A stretch of DNA of 64,000 bases, taken from the NCBI RefSeq assembly GCF_003094615.1, contig NZ_QDKO01000042.1:1-64000 (forward strand), written 5' to 3'. The DNA comes from Caulobacter radicis. Lineage in GTDB: Bacteria > Pseudomonadota > Alphaproteobacteria > Caulobacterales > Caulobacteraceae. Made by a program: the position numbers and the translations under genes. The notes beneath the pieces are model-generated. The model was not told the origin of the DNA. It saw nothing but the letters and a program-made list of their open reading frames with translations, and made no database searches. This document shows, in pieces, positions 9,426 to 18,403 of this stretch; positions within the stretch are counted from its first letter, which is position 1; each line of letters begins with the position of its first letter.

Positions 9426-10187
9426 ATGGCGTTCGAAACCCTGACCTCGTGGGTGGTGACCAGCCTGCTCCTGAGCCTGCGGATCGGCCCTGTCTTCGCC
9501 ATGGCGCCGCCGTTCACCCTCACGCGCACCCCGCCGGTCTTCCGCGTGTTCCTGGGCCTTGGCCTGGCCGGCCTCCTGACCTCGTCCCTGCCCCAGGAGC
9601 AATGGGCCGCCGCCTTCGGGGCCGGCGACCTGCTGGCGACCGCGGCGCGCGAGCTGCTGCTGGGCGCGATCTTCGTCCTGGCGTTCCAGGTGATGTTCGC
9701 CGGCCTCTACCTGGCCGGCCGGACCGTGGACATCCAGGCCGGCTTCGGCCTGGCGATGCTGATCGATCCCACCACCCGCGGGCAGACGCCGCTGGTCGGC
9801 ACGCTGCTGGCCTACGCCGCGGGCGCGGTGTTCTTCGCCATGGACGGCCACGCCGAGCTGCTGCGCCTGCTGCGGGCCTCGGTCGAGGCGATCCCCCTGG
9901 GAACGGGCCACGCGCCCCAGAGCCTGCGGCCGCTGACCGCCTTCATGTCGGTGGTGTTCATGACCAGCTTCGGCGTGGTCGCCACGGCGGTCCTGACCCT
10001 GTTCATCGCCGATGTCGCCATCGCCCTGATGGCGCGGACCATGCCGCAGATGAACGTCCTGATCCTGGGCCTGCAGGTGAAGACCCTGCTTCTGCTGCTG
10101 GTGCTGCCGATCATGATCGGTTCGGTGGGCGCCCTGCTCGCGCGGCTGGCGATCGTGACGCTCGAAGCCATTCCGGGCCTGCTCTAG
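9426..10187 (+). CDS. fliR: Flagellar export-gate protein FliR
   Basis: A 253-residue polytopic membrane protein with about six hydrophobic segments. It has the FliR-typical N-terminus (RIGPVFAMAPPF) and the conserved GRTVDIQAGFGLAMLIDP region. FliR joins FliP and FliQ in the export-gate core that passes unfolded rod and hook subunits. Length is normal for the family. It sits between fliQ and flhB, with the flhB ATG one base after its stop, so the three are translated as one unit. Confidence 0.93.
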   Translation: MAFETLTSWVVTSLLLSLRIGPVFAMAPPFTLTRTPPVFRVFLGLGLAGLLTSSLPQEQWAAAFGAGDLLATAARELLLGAIFVLAFQVMFAGLYLAGRTVDIQAGFGLAMLIDPTTRGQTPLVGTLLAYAAGAVFFAMDGHAELLRLLRASVEAIPLGTGHAPQSLRPLTAFMSVVFMTSFGVVATAVLTLFIADVAIALMARTMPQMNVLILGLQVKTLLLLLVLPIMIGSVGALLARLAIVTLEAIPGLL

Positions 10188-10188
10188 G

Positions 10189-11265
10189 ATGGAGAACACC
10201 GAACAGAACCGCTCGGAGAAGCCCACCCCCTTCAAGCTGAAGAAGGCGCGGGAAAAGGGAAGCGTCGCGCGGAGCATGGACCTCAGCTTCCTGACCGGCT
10301 CGTTCGCCCTGCTGGCCTATCTGTGGATCAGCGGCGACACGGTGTGGTCCCAGCTCACGCGCGCGGCCGCGCACGCCCTGGTCGCCGCGCCGAACGTCTC
10401 GGCCAGCCGCCACGAGATCCTGATCGTCACCGCCGGCGTCCTGACCTCGATGTTCCGCCCCCTGACGCTTCTGTGCGCGACCATCTTCCTGGTCGTGGGC
10501 GTGTTCGAGTTGGTGCAGACCGGCCTGGTCTTCTCCACCCAGCCCCTGAAGCCGGACTTCTCGCGCCTCAGCCCCGCCAAGGGCTTCAAGCGGGTGTTCT
10601 CGGTGCGCACCCTGATCGAGACGGCCAAGACGATCCTGAAGTTCGGCGTCTACGCCACGCTCGTCGCCGTGATCGTGCAGGCCGCCTGGGCCGTGGACGG
10701 CCCCGCCGCGACCGACGCCGCCCGCCTGGCCCAGGCGATGGGCGGGACCAGCTTCCGGCTGCTGATGTTCTTCGTCGGCGGCGCCCTGGTCTTCGCCCTC
10801 CTGGATCAGTGGCTGGTCCGCCGCGAGTTCCTCAAGCAGATGCGGATGAGCCGCCGCGAGTTGCGCCGCGAGTCCCGCGACCGCGAGGGCGAGCCGCGCA
10901 TCAAGCAGCGGCGCAGGCAGCTGCACGGTGAATTCGTCAAGATGAGCCAGAGCCTGCGCAACATGCGCGGGGCCGACGTGCTGCTGACCAACCCGACCCA
11001 CTTCGCCGTGGCGCTGCGCTACGACCCGGGCAGCATGGAGGCGCCGATCGTCGTCTCGCTGGGCGCCCACCAGTTCGCCCAGCGCCTCAAGGCGGTGGCC
11101 TTCAGCTACGGCGTGCCGATCGTGCCCGATCCGCCGCTCGCCCGGGCCCTCTACCGCAGCTGCCAGCTACGGCAGGCCGTGCCGCCCGACTACTACGGCC
11201 CCGTCTCCAGGATCTACATGACGCTGCGCGAGCGCCGGCGTGAACACCCCGCCAGGGAACCATAG
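10189..11265 (+). CDS. flhB: Flagellar export switch protein FlhB
   Basis: A 358-residue protein with the FlhB N-terminus (EKPTPFKLKKAREKG), four membrane helices and a cytoplasmic domain holding the autocleavage motif NPTH at residues 268-271. Cleavage between N and P switches substrate specificity from rod/hook to late substrates in this family. Keeping a full NPTH site implies that a substrate switch still occurs, even though no late substrate gene lies in the cluster. The following flhA begins 4 bp after the stop. Confidence 0.95.
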   Translation: MENTEQNRSEKPTPFKLKKAREKGSVARSMDLSFLTGSFALLAYLWISGDTVWSQLTRAAAHALVAAPNVSASRHEILIVTAGVLTSMFRPLTLLCATIFLVVGVFELVQTGLVFSTQPLKPDFSRLSPAKGFKRVFSVRTLIETAKTILKFGVYATLVAVIVQAAWAVDGPAATDAARLAQAMGGTSFRLLMFFVGGALVFALLDQWLVRREFLKQMRMSRRELRRESRDREGEPRIKQRRRQLHGEFVKMSQSLRNMRGADVLLTNPTHFAVALRYDPGSMEAPIVVSLGAHQFAQRLKAVAFSYGVPIVPDPPLARALYRSCQLRQAVPPDYYGPVSRIYMTLRERRREHPAREP

Positions 11266-11269
11266 TGCC

Positions 11270-13303
11270 ATGATCCAGCGTCTCATCAGCAAGAACAAGG
11301 ACCTCTATCTGGTCGGCGGGGTGGTGGCGATCCTGCTCATCCTGTTCACGCCCATTCCGGCGGCGCTGCTGGACCTGTTCATCATCACCAACTTCTCGCT
11401 CGGCCTGACGATCCTGCTGCTGACCTTCTACGTCGCCAAGCCGGTGTCGTTCTCGACCTTTCCGTCGCTGCTCCTGGTGGCGACGCTCTACCGCCTGGCG
11501 CTGAACGTCGCGGCCACGCGGCTGATCCTGACCCAGGGCCATGCCGGCCAGGTGATCGACGCGGTCGGCTCCTTCGCCGTCCAGGGCAGCTACGTCGTCG
11601 GCCTGGTGGTGTTCTTCATCCTGGTCGTCGTCCAGTACGTGGTGGTGACCTCGGGCGCCCAGCGCGTCTCGGAAGTCGCCGCCCGCTTCGTGCTCGACTC
11701 CGTGCCCGGCCAGCAGATGAGCATCGACGCCGACCTCAACATGGGCCTGATCGACCAGCACGAGGCCAAGCGCCGCCGCAAGGAGCTGGAGAAGGAAGCG
11801 GCCTTCTACGGCGCCATGGACGGGGCCAGCAAATTCGTCAAAGGCGACGCCGTCGCCGGCGTGATCATCCTGCTGATCAACATCTTCGCCGGCTGGTTCA
11901 TCGGCGTGGCGCAGATGGGCATGGACTGGGGCGAGGCCCTGAAGACCTTCACCCTGCTGACGATCGGCGACGGCATCGTCACCCAGGTGCCGGCCCTGAT
12001 CATCTCGGTGGCCACCGGCATCATCGTCACGCGTTCATCCGCCGACGGACAGTTGAGCGGCGAGGTGTTCAACCAGCTCTCGTCGATCCCCAAGATCCCG
12101 CTGATCGTCCTGGGCGCCCTGCTGGTCCTGCTGGCCCTGCCCGGCATGCCCAAGTGGCCGATCCTGATCCTGATCGCCGTGCTCGGCGCCGTCTGGTTCG
12201 CCACGCGCAAGAAGCCCCAGGACGACGACCTGATGGGCGCCAGCATAGACGCGCCCGCCGACGAGGCCGGCGCCGGTGAAAATCGCGCGCCCCCGCCGGT
12301 CGAGGTCCTGCTCGGCCGCGAGCTGGGCCAGCAGTGGCAGGCCATGAAGCCCCTGCTCAGCGACCGGATCACCACCCTGCGCCGCCAGCAGGAGAAGGCC
12401 ACCGGCTTTGCGTTCCCCGCCGTGCTCTTCCAGGACGGCGCGCATCTGGATCCCAACGCCTACGAGATCGTGCTGTCGGGCTCTCGCCACGCGCACGGCA
12501 AGCTCTATCCCCAGCAGACCCTGGCGATCGGAACAGGACCGGCCAAGCCGCCCCTCACCGGGCTGGAGACGCGGGATCCGGCCTTCGGCCTGCCCGGCGT
12601 CTGGATCGATTCCGAGCAGCGCGACCACGCCCAGGACTCCGGCTACACCCTGGTCGACCCCGTCACGGTGCTGATGACCCACCTGGGCGAGGTGATGCGC
12701 GTGGAAGCCCCGTCGCTGCTGACGCGCGCCGAGGTCGTTCAGATGCTGGAAGGCGTCCGCACCCGCCAGCCCGGCCTCATCGAGGAACTGGTCCCGGCCC
12801 TGATGACCGTGTCGGACATCCAGCGGATCCTTCAGAACCTGCTGGCCGAAAGCGTCTCGATCCGCAATGTCGACCTGATCGCCGAGGCCCTGGTCGACGT
12901 GGCCCGCGCCACCAAGGACCACGCCGAGCTGACCGAACTGGTGCGCCAGAAGCTGAGCCACGGCATCTGCCATGACCTGCGCGGCGCCCACGAGCAGCTC
13001 GCGGTGCTCAGCCTCAGCCCCCGCGTCGAGGCCCAGATCGCCGAGAGCGTGCGCCGCAGCGACGGCAAGAGCGGCCTGGTGATCGAACCCCGGCTGGCCG
13101 AGCAGCTCATGCGCAAGCTGGTGCCCATGGTCGACGCGATGATGCAGCAGAACCTGGCGCCCGTGCTGCTGTGCGGCCACGAAGTTCGCCGCCATCTGCG
13201 CACCTTCACCCGCCGCGCCGCGCCCCGACTGTCGATCGTATCGGTCAACGAGATACCGCATACGATCGACCTGCGATCATTCGACGTCATTAACCTTGAG
13301 TGA
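11270..13303 (+). CDS. flhA: Flagellar export-gate protein FlhA
   Basis: A 677-residue protein. The N-terminal half holds about eight membrane helices with the FHIPEP-family segment LLVATLYRLALNVAATRL, then a linker near residue 330 and a large cytoplasmic domain that docks chaperone-substrate complexes. ATG 11270 is chosen because an AGGGA box lies about 11 bases upstream and it avoids the 26-bp overlap with flhB that GTG 11240 would need. FlhA forms the nonameric ring under the gate and couples proton flow to export. Length is slightly below the usual 690-700. Confidence 0.95.
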   Translation: MIQRLISKNKDLYLVGGVVAILLILFTPIPAALLDLFIITNFSLGLTILLLTFYVAKPVSFSTFPSLLLVATLYRLALNVAATRLILTQGHAGQVIDAVGSFAVQGSYVVGLVVFFILVVVQYVVVTSGAQRVSEVAARFVLDSVPGQQMSIDADLNMGLIDQHEAKRRRKELEKEAAFYGAMDGASKFVKGDAVAGVIILLINIFAGWFIGVAQMGMDWGEALKTFTLLTIGDGIVTQVPALIISVATGIIVTRSSADGQLSGEVFNQLSSIPKIPLIVLGALLVLLALPGMPKWPILILIAVLGAVWFATRKKPQDDDLMGASIDAPADEAGAGENRAPPPVEVLLGRELGQQWQAMKPLLSDRITTLRRQQEKATGFAFPAVLFQDGAHLDPNAYEIVLSGSRHAHGKLYPQQTLAIGTGPAKPPLTGLETRDPAFGLPGVWIDSEQRDHAQDSGYTLVDPVTVLMTHLGEVMRVEAPSLLTRAEVVQMLEGVRTRQPGLIEELVPALMTVSDIQRILQNLLAESVSIRNVDLIAEALVDVARATKDHAELTELVRQKLSHGICHDLRGAHEQLAVLSLSPRVEAQIAESVRRSDGKSGLVIEPRLAEQLMRKLVPMVDAMMQQNLAPVLLCGHEVRRHLRTFTRRAAPRLSIVSVNEIPHTIDLRSFDVINLE

Positions 13304-13406
13304 CGGTTTCAGCTTTTCTGCAAAATCGACAGTTGAGTGAAAAATTTCGCAATAAAATCTACGATTGAAGCTTCCTCAGGTTGAGGCCTTTTGCTAGCCA
13401 TGACCT
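13304..13406 (+). promoter_or_regulatory. AT-rich gap between flhA and flgF, possible internal promoter
   Basis: This 103-bp spacer is the largest inside the flagellar block and is clearly richer in A/T (runs such as AAAAATTTCGCAATAAAATC) than its surroundings. It may hold a promoter for the rod/ring/hook half. I looked for sigma-54 (GG-N10-GC) and sigma-28 elements and found no good match. A weak 5-bp hairpin (CCTCA/TGAGG) lies at about 13375-13387. Confidence 0.3.
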
Positions 13407-14096
13407 ATGGGGCAGTACATCGATTATGTGTCGAGCATACTTGGGCAGTCGGAGCGTCGAGCCGAACTGGCCGCCCAGAATCTCGCGAACCTGACCACCC
13501 CCGGCTATAAGCGCCGCATCGATTTCGCCACCCTGGTGGGGCCGCAGGCGCGCCTGCAGACGCTGACCGGATCGGACTTTTCGGCCGGCAAGCCGGTGGT
13601 GACGGAAAACCCCTACGACCTCAGCCTGGGCGCCGAGGGCTTCTTCGCGGTCCGCAAGGACGACGCGGTGCTCTACACCCGGCAGGGCCAGTTCAAGCGC
13701 ACCGAGGACGGCCGGCTGCTGACCGTCCAGGGCCACGCCCTGCAACTTCAGGGCGGCGGCGACGTGGTCGTGCAAGGCGCCTCCGTGAAGATCACGACCG
13801 ACGGCGTCATCCTCGACGACGACCAGCCCGTCGGGCGCCTGGCGATCGTCGACAGCCCCGATCGCTCGAAGTTCGCCCGCGCCGAGGCCGGCCTGTTTTC
13901 CGCGCCGACCGAGACCCTCGCCGAGGTGGAGAACCCGGTCGTGCGCCAGGGCGTGCTCGAGTCGTCCAACGTCAGCAGCGGCGACGAGATGGTGGCCCTC
14001 ATGGAGGCGCTGCGCCGCGCCGAAAGCGGCCAGAGGCTGGCCAATGTCTACGACGATCTGATGGGCCGGGCGATCACCACATTTGGGCAGGTCTAG
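13407..14096 (+). CDS. flgF: Flagellar proximal rod protein FlgF
   Basis: A 229-residue rod protein. The N-terminal helix carries the axial-family signature (AAQNLANLTTPGYKRR) and the C-terminus has the paired amphipathic helix (MVALMEALRRAESGQRLANV) that builds the rod core. Between them is the FlgF/FlgG-type D1 domain (YDLSLGAEGFFAV). It is exported by the type III gate to form the proximal rod in the periplasm. It lies 3 bp before flgG. Assigned flgF rather than flgG because the next gene is a better FlgG. Confidence 0.85.
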   Translation: MGQYIDYVSSILGQSERRAELAAQNLANLTTPGYKRRIDFATLVGPQARLQTLTGSDFSAGKPVVTENPYDLSLGAEGFFAVRKDDAVLYTRQGQFKRTEDGRLLTVQGHALQLQGGGDVVVQGASVKITTDGVILDDDQPVGRLAIVDSPDRSKFARAEAGLFSAPTETLAEVENPVVRQGVLESSNVSSGDEMVALMEALRRAESGQRLANVYDDLMGRAITTFGQV

Positions 14097-14099
14097 AGC

Positions 14100-14846
14100 A
14101 TGAACGGGGCATTCTACATCGCCGCCACCGGGCTTCGGGCCCAGCAGGGCGCGCTCGACGTCACCGCCAACAACATCGCCAACCTGAACACCTCCGGGTT
14201 CAAGCGCGCGTCCGTGCGGTTCTCCGAAATGGTCGCTTCGGGCCAGGCGACGGTCGAAGGCGTCCAGCCTTCGGGCGTGGCCTCCAGCGGCGCCGAGCGC
14301 GTCTTCACCCAAGGCGACCTGCGCGAGACCGGCGGGTCCATGGACCTGGCGATCCGCGGCGACGGCTTCATCGAACTGATGGCCCCTTCCGGCCGCAGCG
14401 TGCTCTGGCGCGGGGGCGCCCTGAAGGTCGGCGAGGACGGCTTTCTCGCCGCCGCCAACGGCATGTCGCTGCGCGGGATGATCGCGGTCCCGACCGGGGC
14501 GCAGGATCTGCTGATCAGCGCGGACGGCCGGGTAAGCGCTATCTTCGACGATGAGACCCGCAACGAGATCGGGCGCATCGACCTGACGATGGTGCGCGAC
14601 TCCGCGGCCCTCTCGGCCATCGGCGAGGGCCTCTACGAGCTGACCGACGGCGCCCGGGCGACCACGCTCGCCGCCGGCGAGGATGGCGCGGGCCTTCTGG
14701 TCCAGGGCTCGGTCGAAGCCTCCAACGTGCAGATCTCCGACGAGATGGTGACGCTGCTGCTGACCCAGCGGGCCTATGCGGCCAACGCCCAGGTCGTGCA
14801 GGCCGGCGACCAGCTGATGGCGATCGCCAACGGCCTGAAACGCTAG
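14100..14846 (+). CDS. flgG: Flagellar distal rod protein FlgG
   Basis: A 248-residue axial protein beginning MNGAFYIAATGLRAQQGALD with the motif NNIANLNTSGFKR and ending in the typical helix (LLLTQRAYAANAQVVQAGDQ). FlgG forms the distal rod that passes through the P and L rings. It is about 12 residues shorter than common FlgG proteins (260-262), the shortage falling in the middle domain. The stop overlaps the GTG of flgA by one base (TAGTG). Confidence 0.9.
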   Translation: MNGAFYIAATGLRAQQGALDVTANNIANLNTSGFKRASVRFSEMVASGQATVEGVQPSGVASSGAERVFTQGDLRETGGSMDLAIRGDGFIELMAPSGRSVLWRGGALKVGEDGFLAAANGMSLRGMIAVPTGAQDLLISADGRVSAIFDDETRNEIGRIDLTMVRDSAALSAIGEGLYELTDGARATTLAAGEDGAGLLVQGSVEASNVQISDEMVTLLLTQRAYAANAQVVQAGDQLMAIANGLKR

Positions 14847-15535
14847 TGCCCCTCGCCTGGAGCCTTCTCGCCGCGGCGACGCCGCCGGCGCTGGGTACGC
14901 CCGCCCCCGCGCCGCGCCAGGTGGAAGTAACGGACTCGATCGTCAGGCTGAGCGACGTGGCCGACCTGTCGGACCTTCGTCCCGATCTTCGCGCGCGGGC
15001 CGCCGCGACGCCGATCCTGGCCCTGCGCCCCGGGGCGACGGCGACGCTGACCCCCGAACAGATCCGCGCCTACGGACGCAGGCGCATGCCCCTGCTGGCC
15101 CAGTGGCGTCCGGGCGAAACCACCAAGGTCGTGGTGCGCCGGACGGCCCCGCCGCCGGCTGCCGCCTCGACGCCGGTCGCGTGCGTGCGGCCGCTCCAGG
15201 CGATCGATCCCGATCAGGTGCTTACCGCCGAAGACTTCGCCGACGTCGACTGCGGAACCGTTTCCGCGCCACGGGCGGCCTGGCGCTATGACCGCGCGGC
15301 CAAGACCCTGCGCGCCGATCGCGCCCTGGCGACGACCGACGTGCTCGCGGCGCCGCCGGCGGCCATGCTCGCCGCCGTGCGCCCCGGCCAGAGCGTCCGC
15401 GTCACCGCCCGCCTCGGCGCCGTCACGATCGAGCGCGCCGCCGAGGCGGTGCAGCCCGCGCGCGCCGGCCAGCCGCTCTTCGTCAAGGCGGGCGGCCGGA
15501 TCTTCGCCGTCCCCGCCGTGGAGCAAGACCAATGA
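14846..15535 (+). CDS. flgA: Flagellar P-ring chaperone FlgA
   Basis: A 229-residue periplasmic chaperone. GTG start at 14846 overlaps the flgG stop. There is a short hydrophobic N-terminus (signal-like, ending near ALGTPAPA), then the SAF/FlgA domain: LQAIDPDQVLTAEDF in the middle and VRPGQSVRVTARLGAVTIERAAEAV near the end. FlgA helps assemble the P-ring protein FlgI. It directly precedes flgH and flgI, fitting that role. The signal peptide is weak and short, so the exact start is less sure. Confidence 0.85.
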   Translation: MPLAWSLLAAATPPALGTPAPAPRQVEVTDSIVRLSDVADLSDLRPDLRARAAATPILALRPGATATLTPEQIRAYGRRRMPLLAQWRPGETTKVVVRRTAPPPAAASTPVACVRPLQAIDPDQVLTAEDFADVDCGTVSAPRAAWRYDRAAKTLRADRALATTDVLAAPPAAMLAAVRPGQSVRVTARLGAVTIERAAEAVQPARAGQPLFVKAGGRIFAVPAVEQDQ

Positions 15536-16128
15536 GCGTCGTCCCGACCGCGACACGCGCCGCCGTCGCGGCGCTGGCCGTGGCGATCACGCCGATCGGC
15601 CCGGCGCTCGCCTCGGATCTCTACAAGCCGAGCAACTGGTCGGCCATGGCCTCCGATCGCCAGGCCGAACAGGTCGGCGACACCCTCACCGTGGTGATCT
15701 ACGAAAGCTCGAGCGCGACCAACAGCGCCCAGACCGGCTCGCGCAAGAACCACCGCGTGTCCGGCGACGCCCGGTCCGGAAGCACCGGCGGCAAGAGCGC
15801 CCAGCTGAACCTGGGCGGCGAGTACGAGGGCTCGGGCCAGACCGGCCGCTCGGGCAAGCTGCTGGCCCAGATCAGCGTCACCGTCGACGCCGTCCTGCCC
15901 AACGGCGACCTGCACGTCGCCGGCGAGCAGGTGCTCAACATCAACGGCGACCGCACCTTCATCCGCCTGAAGGGCCGCGCGCGGCGCAACGACATCTCGC
16001 GCGACAACGCCATCGTCTCGTCGCGCCTGGCCGACGTGATGATCGACTATGACGGCTCGGGCTTCGTGGCCCGCAGCGGCAAGCCCGGGGCGGCCGCGCG
16101 CATCTTCAACTGGCTGGGCCTGCTGTGA
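15532..16128 (+). CDS. flgH: Flagellar L-ring protein FlgH without a lipobox
   Basis: A 198-residue protein overlapping flgA by 4 bp. After a signal sequence (residues 1-27, hydrophobic core ALAVAITPIG, cleavage probably after ALA), it shows FlgH features: QVGDTLTVVIYESSSATN, a Gly-rich middle, VLPNGDLHVAGEQVLNING and RLADVMIDYDGSGFV. Most FlgH proteins are lipoproteins with an L-x-G-C box. Here no cysteine follows the signal peptide, so the ring subunit should be soluble or anchored only by its barrel. It builds the outer-membrane bushing with FlgI. Confidence 0.9.
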   Translation: MSVVPTATRAAVAALAVAITPIGPALASDLYKPSNWSAMASDRQAEQVGDTLTVVIYESSSATNSAQTGSRKNHRVSGDARSGSTGGKSAQLNLGGEYEGSGQTGRSGKLLAQISVTVDAVLPNGDLHVAGEQVLNINGDRTFIRLKGRARRNDISRDNAIVSSRLADVMIDYDGSGFVARSGKPGAAARIFNWLGLL

Positions 16129-17261
16129 TGCGCCGCCCGCTCGCCCTCGTCGCCGCCGTCCTCGCCCTGGCCTCGGTCGCCGCGCCCGCCCTCGCCGAAG
16201 AGGTCCGCGTCAAGGACATCGGCCGCTTCCAGGGCTGGCGAGACAACGCCCTGGTCGGCTACGGCGTGGTGATCGGCCTGTCGGGCTCGGGGGACTCGCC
16301 GCGCAGCGAAGTCACCCGCCAGGCCCTGAAGAACGTTCTGGGACGCCTGGGCGTCAACGTGTCGCCCGACCAGGTGCAGAGCCGCAACGTCGCCGCCGTG
16401 ATGGTGACCGCCACCCTGCCGCCGTCGGCCAATATCGGCGACCGCATCGACGTCACCGTCTCGTCGATCGGCGACGCCCGCAGCCTGGTGGGCGGCACCC
16501 TGCTGATGACCCCGCTCGTGGGGCCCGACCAGCGCAGCTACGCCCTGGCCCAGGGGCAGCTGGTCATCGGCGGCTACCGCTTCGACGCCGACCTCAATCG
16601 CCAGCAGAAGAACTACCCGACCTCGGGGGTCATGCCCGGGGGCGCCACCGTCGAGGCCGCCGTCGACGCCCACCTGCTGGGCCCGGATGGCGCGCTGACC
16701 TTCATCCTCAAGGATCCGGACTTCACGACCGCCGAGCGCGTCGCCGACGCCATCAACCTGGCCCTCGGCGGCGGCGTGGCCTCGGTGCGCGACGCCGACG
16801 CCGTGTCGATCGCCGCGCAGGCCGACCGCGCCCGCCTCTACCGGCTGATCGCGCGGATCGAGAACGTCAGGGTCAATCCCGACGCCCAGGCCCGGGTGGT
16901 GATCAACGAGCGGTCGGGCACGGTGGTGGCCGGCGGCGGGGTGCGGATCTCCAGCGTGGTGATCTCGCAAGGCGACGTGCGGGTCTCGGTGACCGCCGAG
17001 AACCAGGCCTCCCAGCCGATCTACGGCTACGCCTATGGCGGCGTCGGCGGCGAGGACGGCGGGGTCCGCAGCCTGATCGTCACCAACACCAAGCTCGAGG
17101 TGACCGAGTCCAAGGACGCCGTCGTGCAGTTCCCCGACACCACGGTCGCCGACCTGGTGCAGGGCCTGACCCGCGCTCACGTCGATACGCGCTCCACCAT
17201 CGCCATCCTCCAGGCCATCAAGGCGGCCGGAGCCCTGCACGCCGATATCCTGGTCCAGTAA
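16125..17261 (+). CDS. flgI: Flagellar P-ring protein FlgI
   Basis: A 378-residue periplasmic protein with a clear signal peptide (residues 1-24, cut after ALA) and the well-conserved FlgI body: VRVKDIGRFQGWRDNALVGYG, GLSGSGDSPRSEVTRQALKN, the MVTATLPPSANIGDRIDVTV segment and a C-terminus ending LVQGLTRAHVDTRSTIAILQ. FlgI forms the P ring around the distal rod in the peptidoglycan layer. Length is normal. It overlaps flgH by 4 bp and lies 8 bp before flgB. Confidence 0.95.
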   Translation: MMRRPLALVAAVLALASVAAPALAEEVRVKDIGRFQGWRDNALVGYGVVIGLSGSGDSPRSEVTRQALKNVLGRLGVNVSPDQVQSRNVAAVMVTATLPPSANIGDRIDVTVSSIGDARSLVGGTLLMTPLVGPDQRSYALAQGQLVIGGYRFDADLNRQQKNYPTSGVMPGGATVEAAVDAHLLGPDGALTFILKDPDFTTAERVADAINLALGGGVASVRDADAVSIAAQADRARLYRLIARIENVRVNPDAQARVVINERSGTVVAGGGVRISSVVISQGDVRVSVTAENQASQPIYGYAYGGVGGEDGGVRSLIVTNTKLEVTESKDAVVQFPDTTVADLVQGLTRAHVDTRSTIAILQAIKAAGALHADILVQ

Positions 17262-17269
17262 GGCCCCCC

Positions 17270-17602
17270 ATGAGTTCCTTTTCCAGCATCGTCGCACTGA
17301 AGGCCCTGGACGGGCTGACCAGCCGCTCGGTCGTCACCGCCGAGAACATCGCCAACGCCGGAACGGCCAACTACCGCCCCCGGCGGGTGAGCTTCGAGCA
17401 GGCCCTGGCAACCGCCGCCGGCCAGGGCGCGCGGGCCGTGGCCGCCGTCGAGCCGTCCATCCAGGCCTCGAACGACCTCCAGGTCCGACTGGACCTCGAA
17501 ATGTCGACCGCCAGCAGCACCCAGCTGCGCTACGCGGCGCTGATCGAGGTGCTGAACCGGCAGGCCCAGCTGCGGGCCCTGTCGATCAAGGGGAGCCTCT
17601 GA
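17270..17602 (+). CDS. flgB: Flagellar proximal rod protein FlgB
   Basis: A 110-residue rod protein starting at ATG 17270. The N-terminal helix has the axial signature TAENIANAGTANYRPRR and the C-terminal helix ends QLRYAALIEVLNRQAQLRAL. FlgB is usually 130-140 residues, so this copy is compact. It is placed with flgC and fliE, its usual neighbours, which together with FlgF form the proximal rod on the MS ring. Confidence 0.88.
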   Translation: MSSFSSIVALKALDGLTSRSVVTAENIANAGTANYRPRRVSFEQALATAAGQGARAVAAVEPSIQASNDLQVRLDLEMSTASSTQLRYAALIEVLNRQAQLRALSIKGSL

Positions 17603-17604
17603 CC

Positions 17605-18027
17605 ATGCAGTCGATGGAAATCAGCCGCACCGGGCTGGACGTCGAGTGGCGGCGCCTCGAGGTCATCGCCGAGAACCTGGCCAACGCCAACACCGCCCGC
17701 ACGGCGACCGGCGAGCCCTATCGGGCGATGCGCCTGGTCTCGGGGCCCCGGCAGGGCTTCGCCGACATGCTGAAGTCCGGCGAGACCGCCGCCGCCGGCG
17801 GCGTGATGGTCTATGGTGTCGAGCCGATCAACGCCCCGCCCCGCCGGGTCTACGAGCCCGCCAATCCGCAGGCCGACACGGACGGCTTCGTCTCCTATCC
17901 CGGCTATGACCACGCCGGCGAGATGACGCTGCTGCTGAAGACCTCGAGGGCCTACGAGGCCAACCTCGTCGCGCTGGGCGCGGCGCGGCAGATGTACGCC
18001 AAGGCCATGGAACTGGGACGTCGCTGA
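17605..18027 (+). CDS. flgC: Flagellar proximal rod protein FlgC
   Basis: A 140-residue rod protein with the N-terminal signature AENLANANTARTATGEPYRA and the C-terminal helix KTSRAYEANLVALGAARQM. The central segment YGVEPINAPPRRVYEPANP is characteristic of FlgC. It starts 2 bp after flgB, and its stop overlaps the fliE start. Length is typical (about 134-140). Confidence 0.93.
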   Translation: MQSMEISRTGLDVEWRRLEVIAENLANANTARTATGEPYRAMRLVSGPRQGFADMLKSGETAAAGGVMVYGVEPINAPPRRVYEPANPQADTDGFVSYPGYDHAGEMTLLLKTSRAYEANLVALGAARQMYAKAMELGRR

Positions 18028-18353
18028 TGAGCATCCTGCCGATCCAGGCCCTGGACGCCGCCGCGGTCGATCCCGCGCTCGCCCGCGCCGTCCAGCCGAC
18101 GACGATCCCGACCGCCGCCGCGCGCGCGCCCGAGGCCTCGTTCAGCCGCCTGCTGGCCGAGGGCGTCGACGGCGTCAACGACAAGCTGATCGCCGCCGAG
18201 GACATGGCCACGGCCTTCGCCCTCGACGACAGCGTGCCGCTGCACCAGGTCACCTACGCGCTGGAAGAGGCCCGGTTGTCGTTCGAGCTGGCCCTGCAGG
18301 TCCGCGCGCGGCTGGTGGAGGCCTACCAGGAACTCTCGAGAATGCAGCTCTAG
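18027..18353 (+). CDS. fliE: Flagellar MS-ring/rod junction protein FliE
   Basis: A 108-residue protein beginning at ATG 18027, overlapping the flgC stop by one base. The C-terminal half matches FliE: SVPLHQVTYALEEARLSFE followed by LALQVRARLVEAYQEL. FliE links the MS ring to the proximal rod and is among the first exported substrates. The N-terminal 40 residues are Ala/Pro rich and poorly ordered. Confidence 0.9.
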   Translation: MSILPIQALDAAAVDPALARAVQPTTIPTAAARAPEASFSRLLAEGVDGVNDKLIAAEDMATAFALDDSVPLHQVTYALEEARLSFELALQVRARLVEAYQELSRMQL

Positions 18354-18403
18354 ACCCGCGATGACGCGCGCCGCTCTCTTCCTTCCCCGGACTTCGTCCT
18401 AGC

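Noticed and set aside
13304..13406. A sigma-54 promoter before flgF (TTGAGG...TTGCT)
   Set aside because: The GG and GC elements are not 10 bases apart in any alignment, so the match fails.
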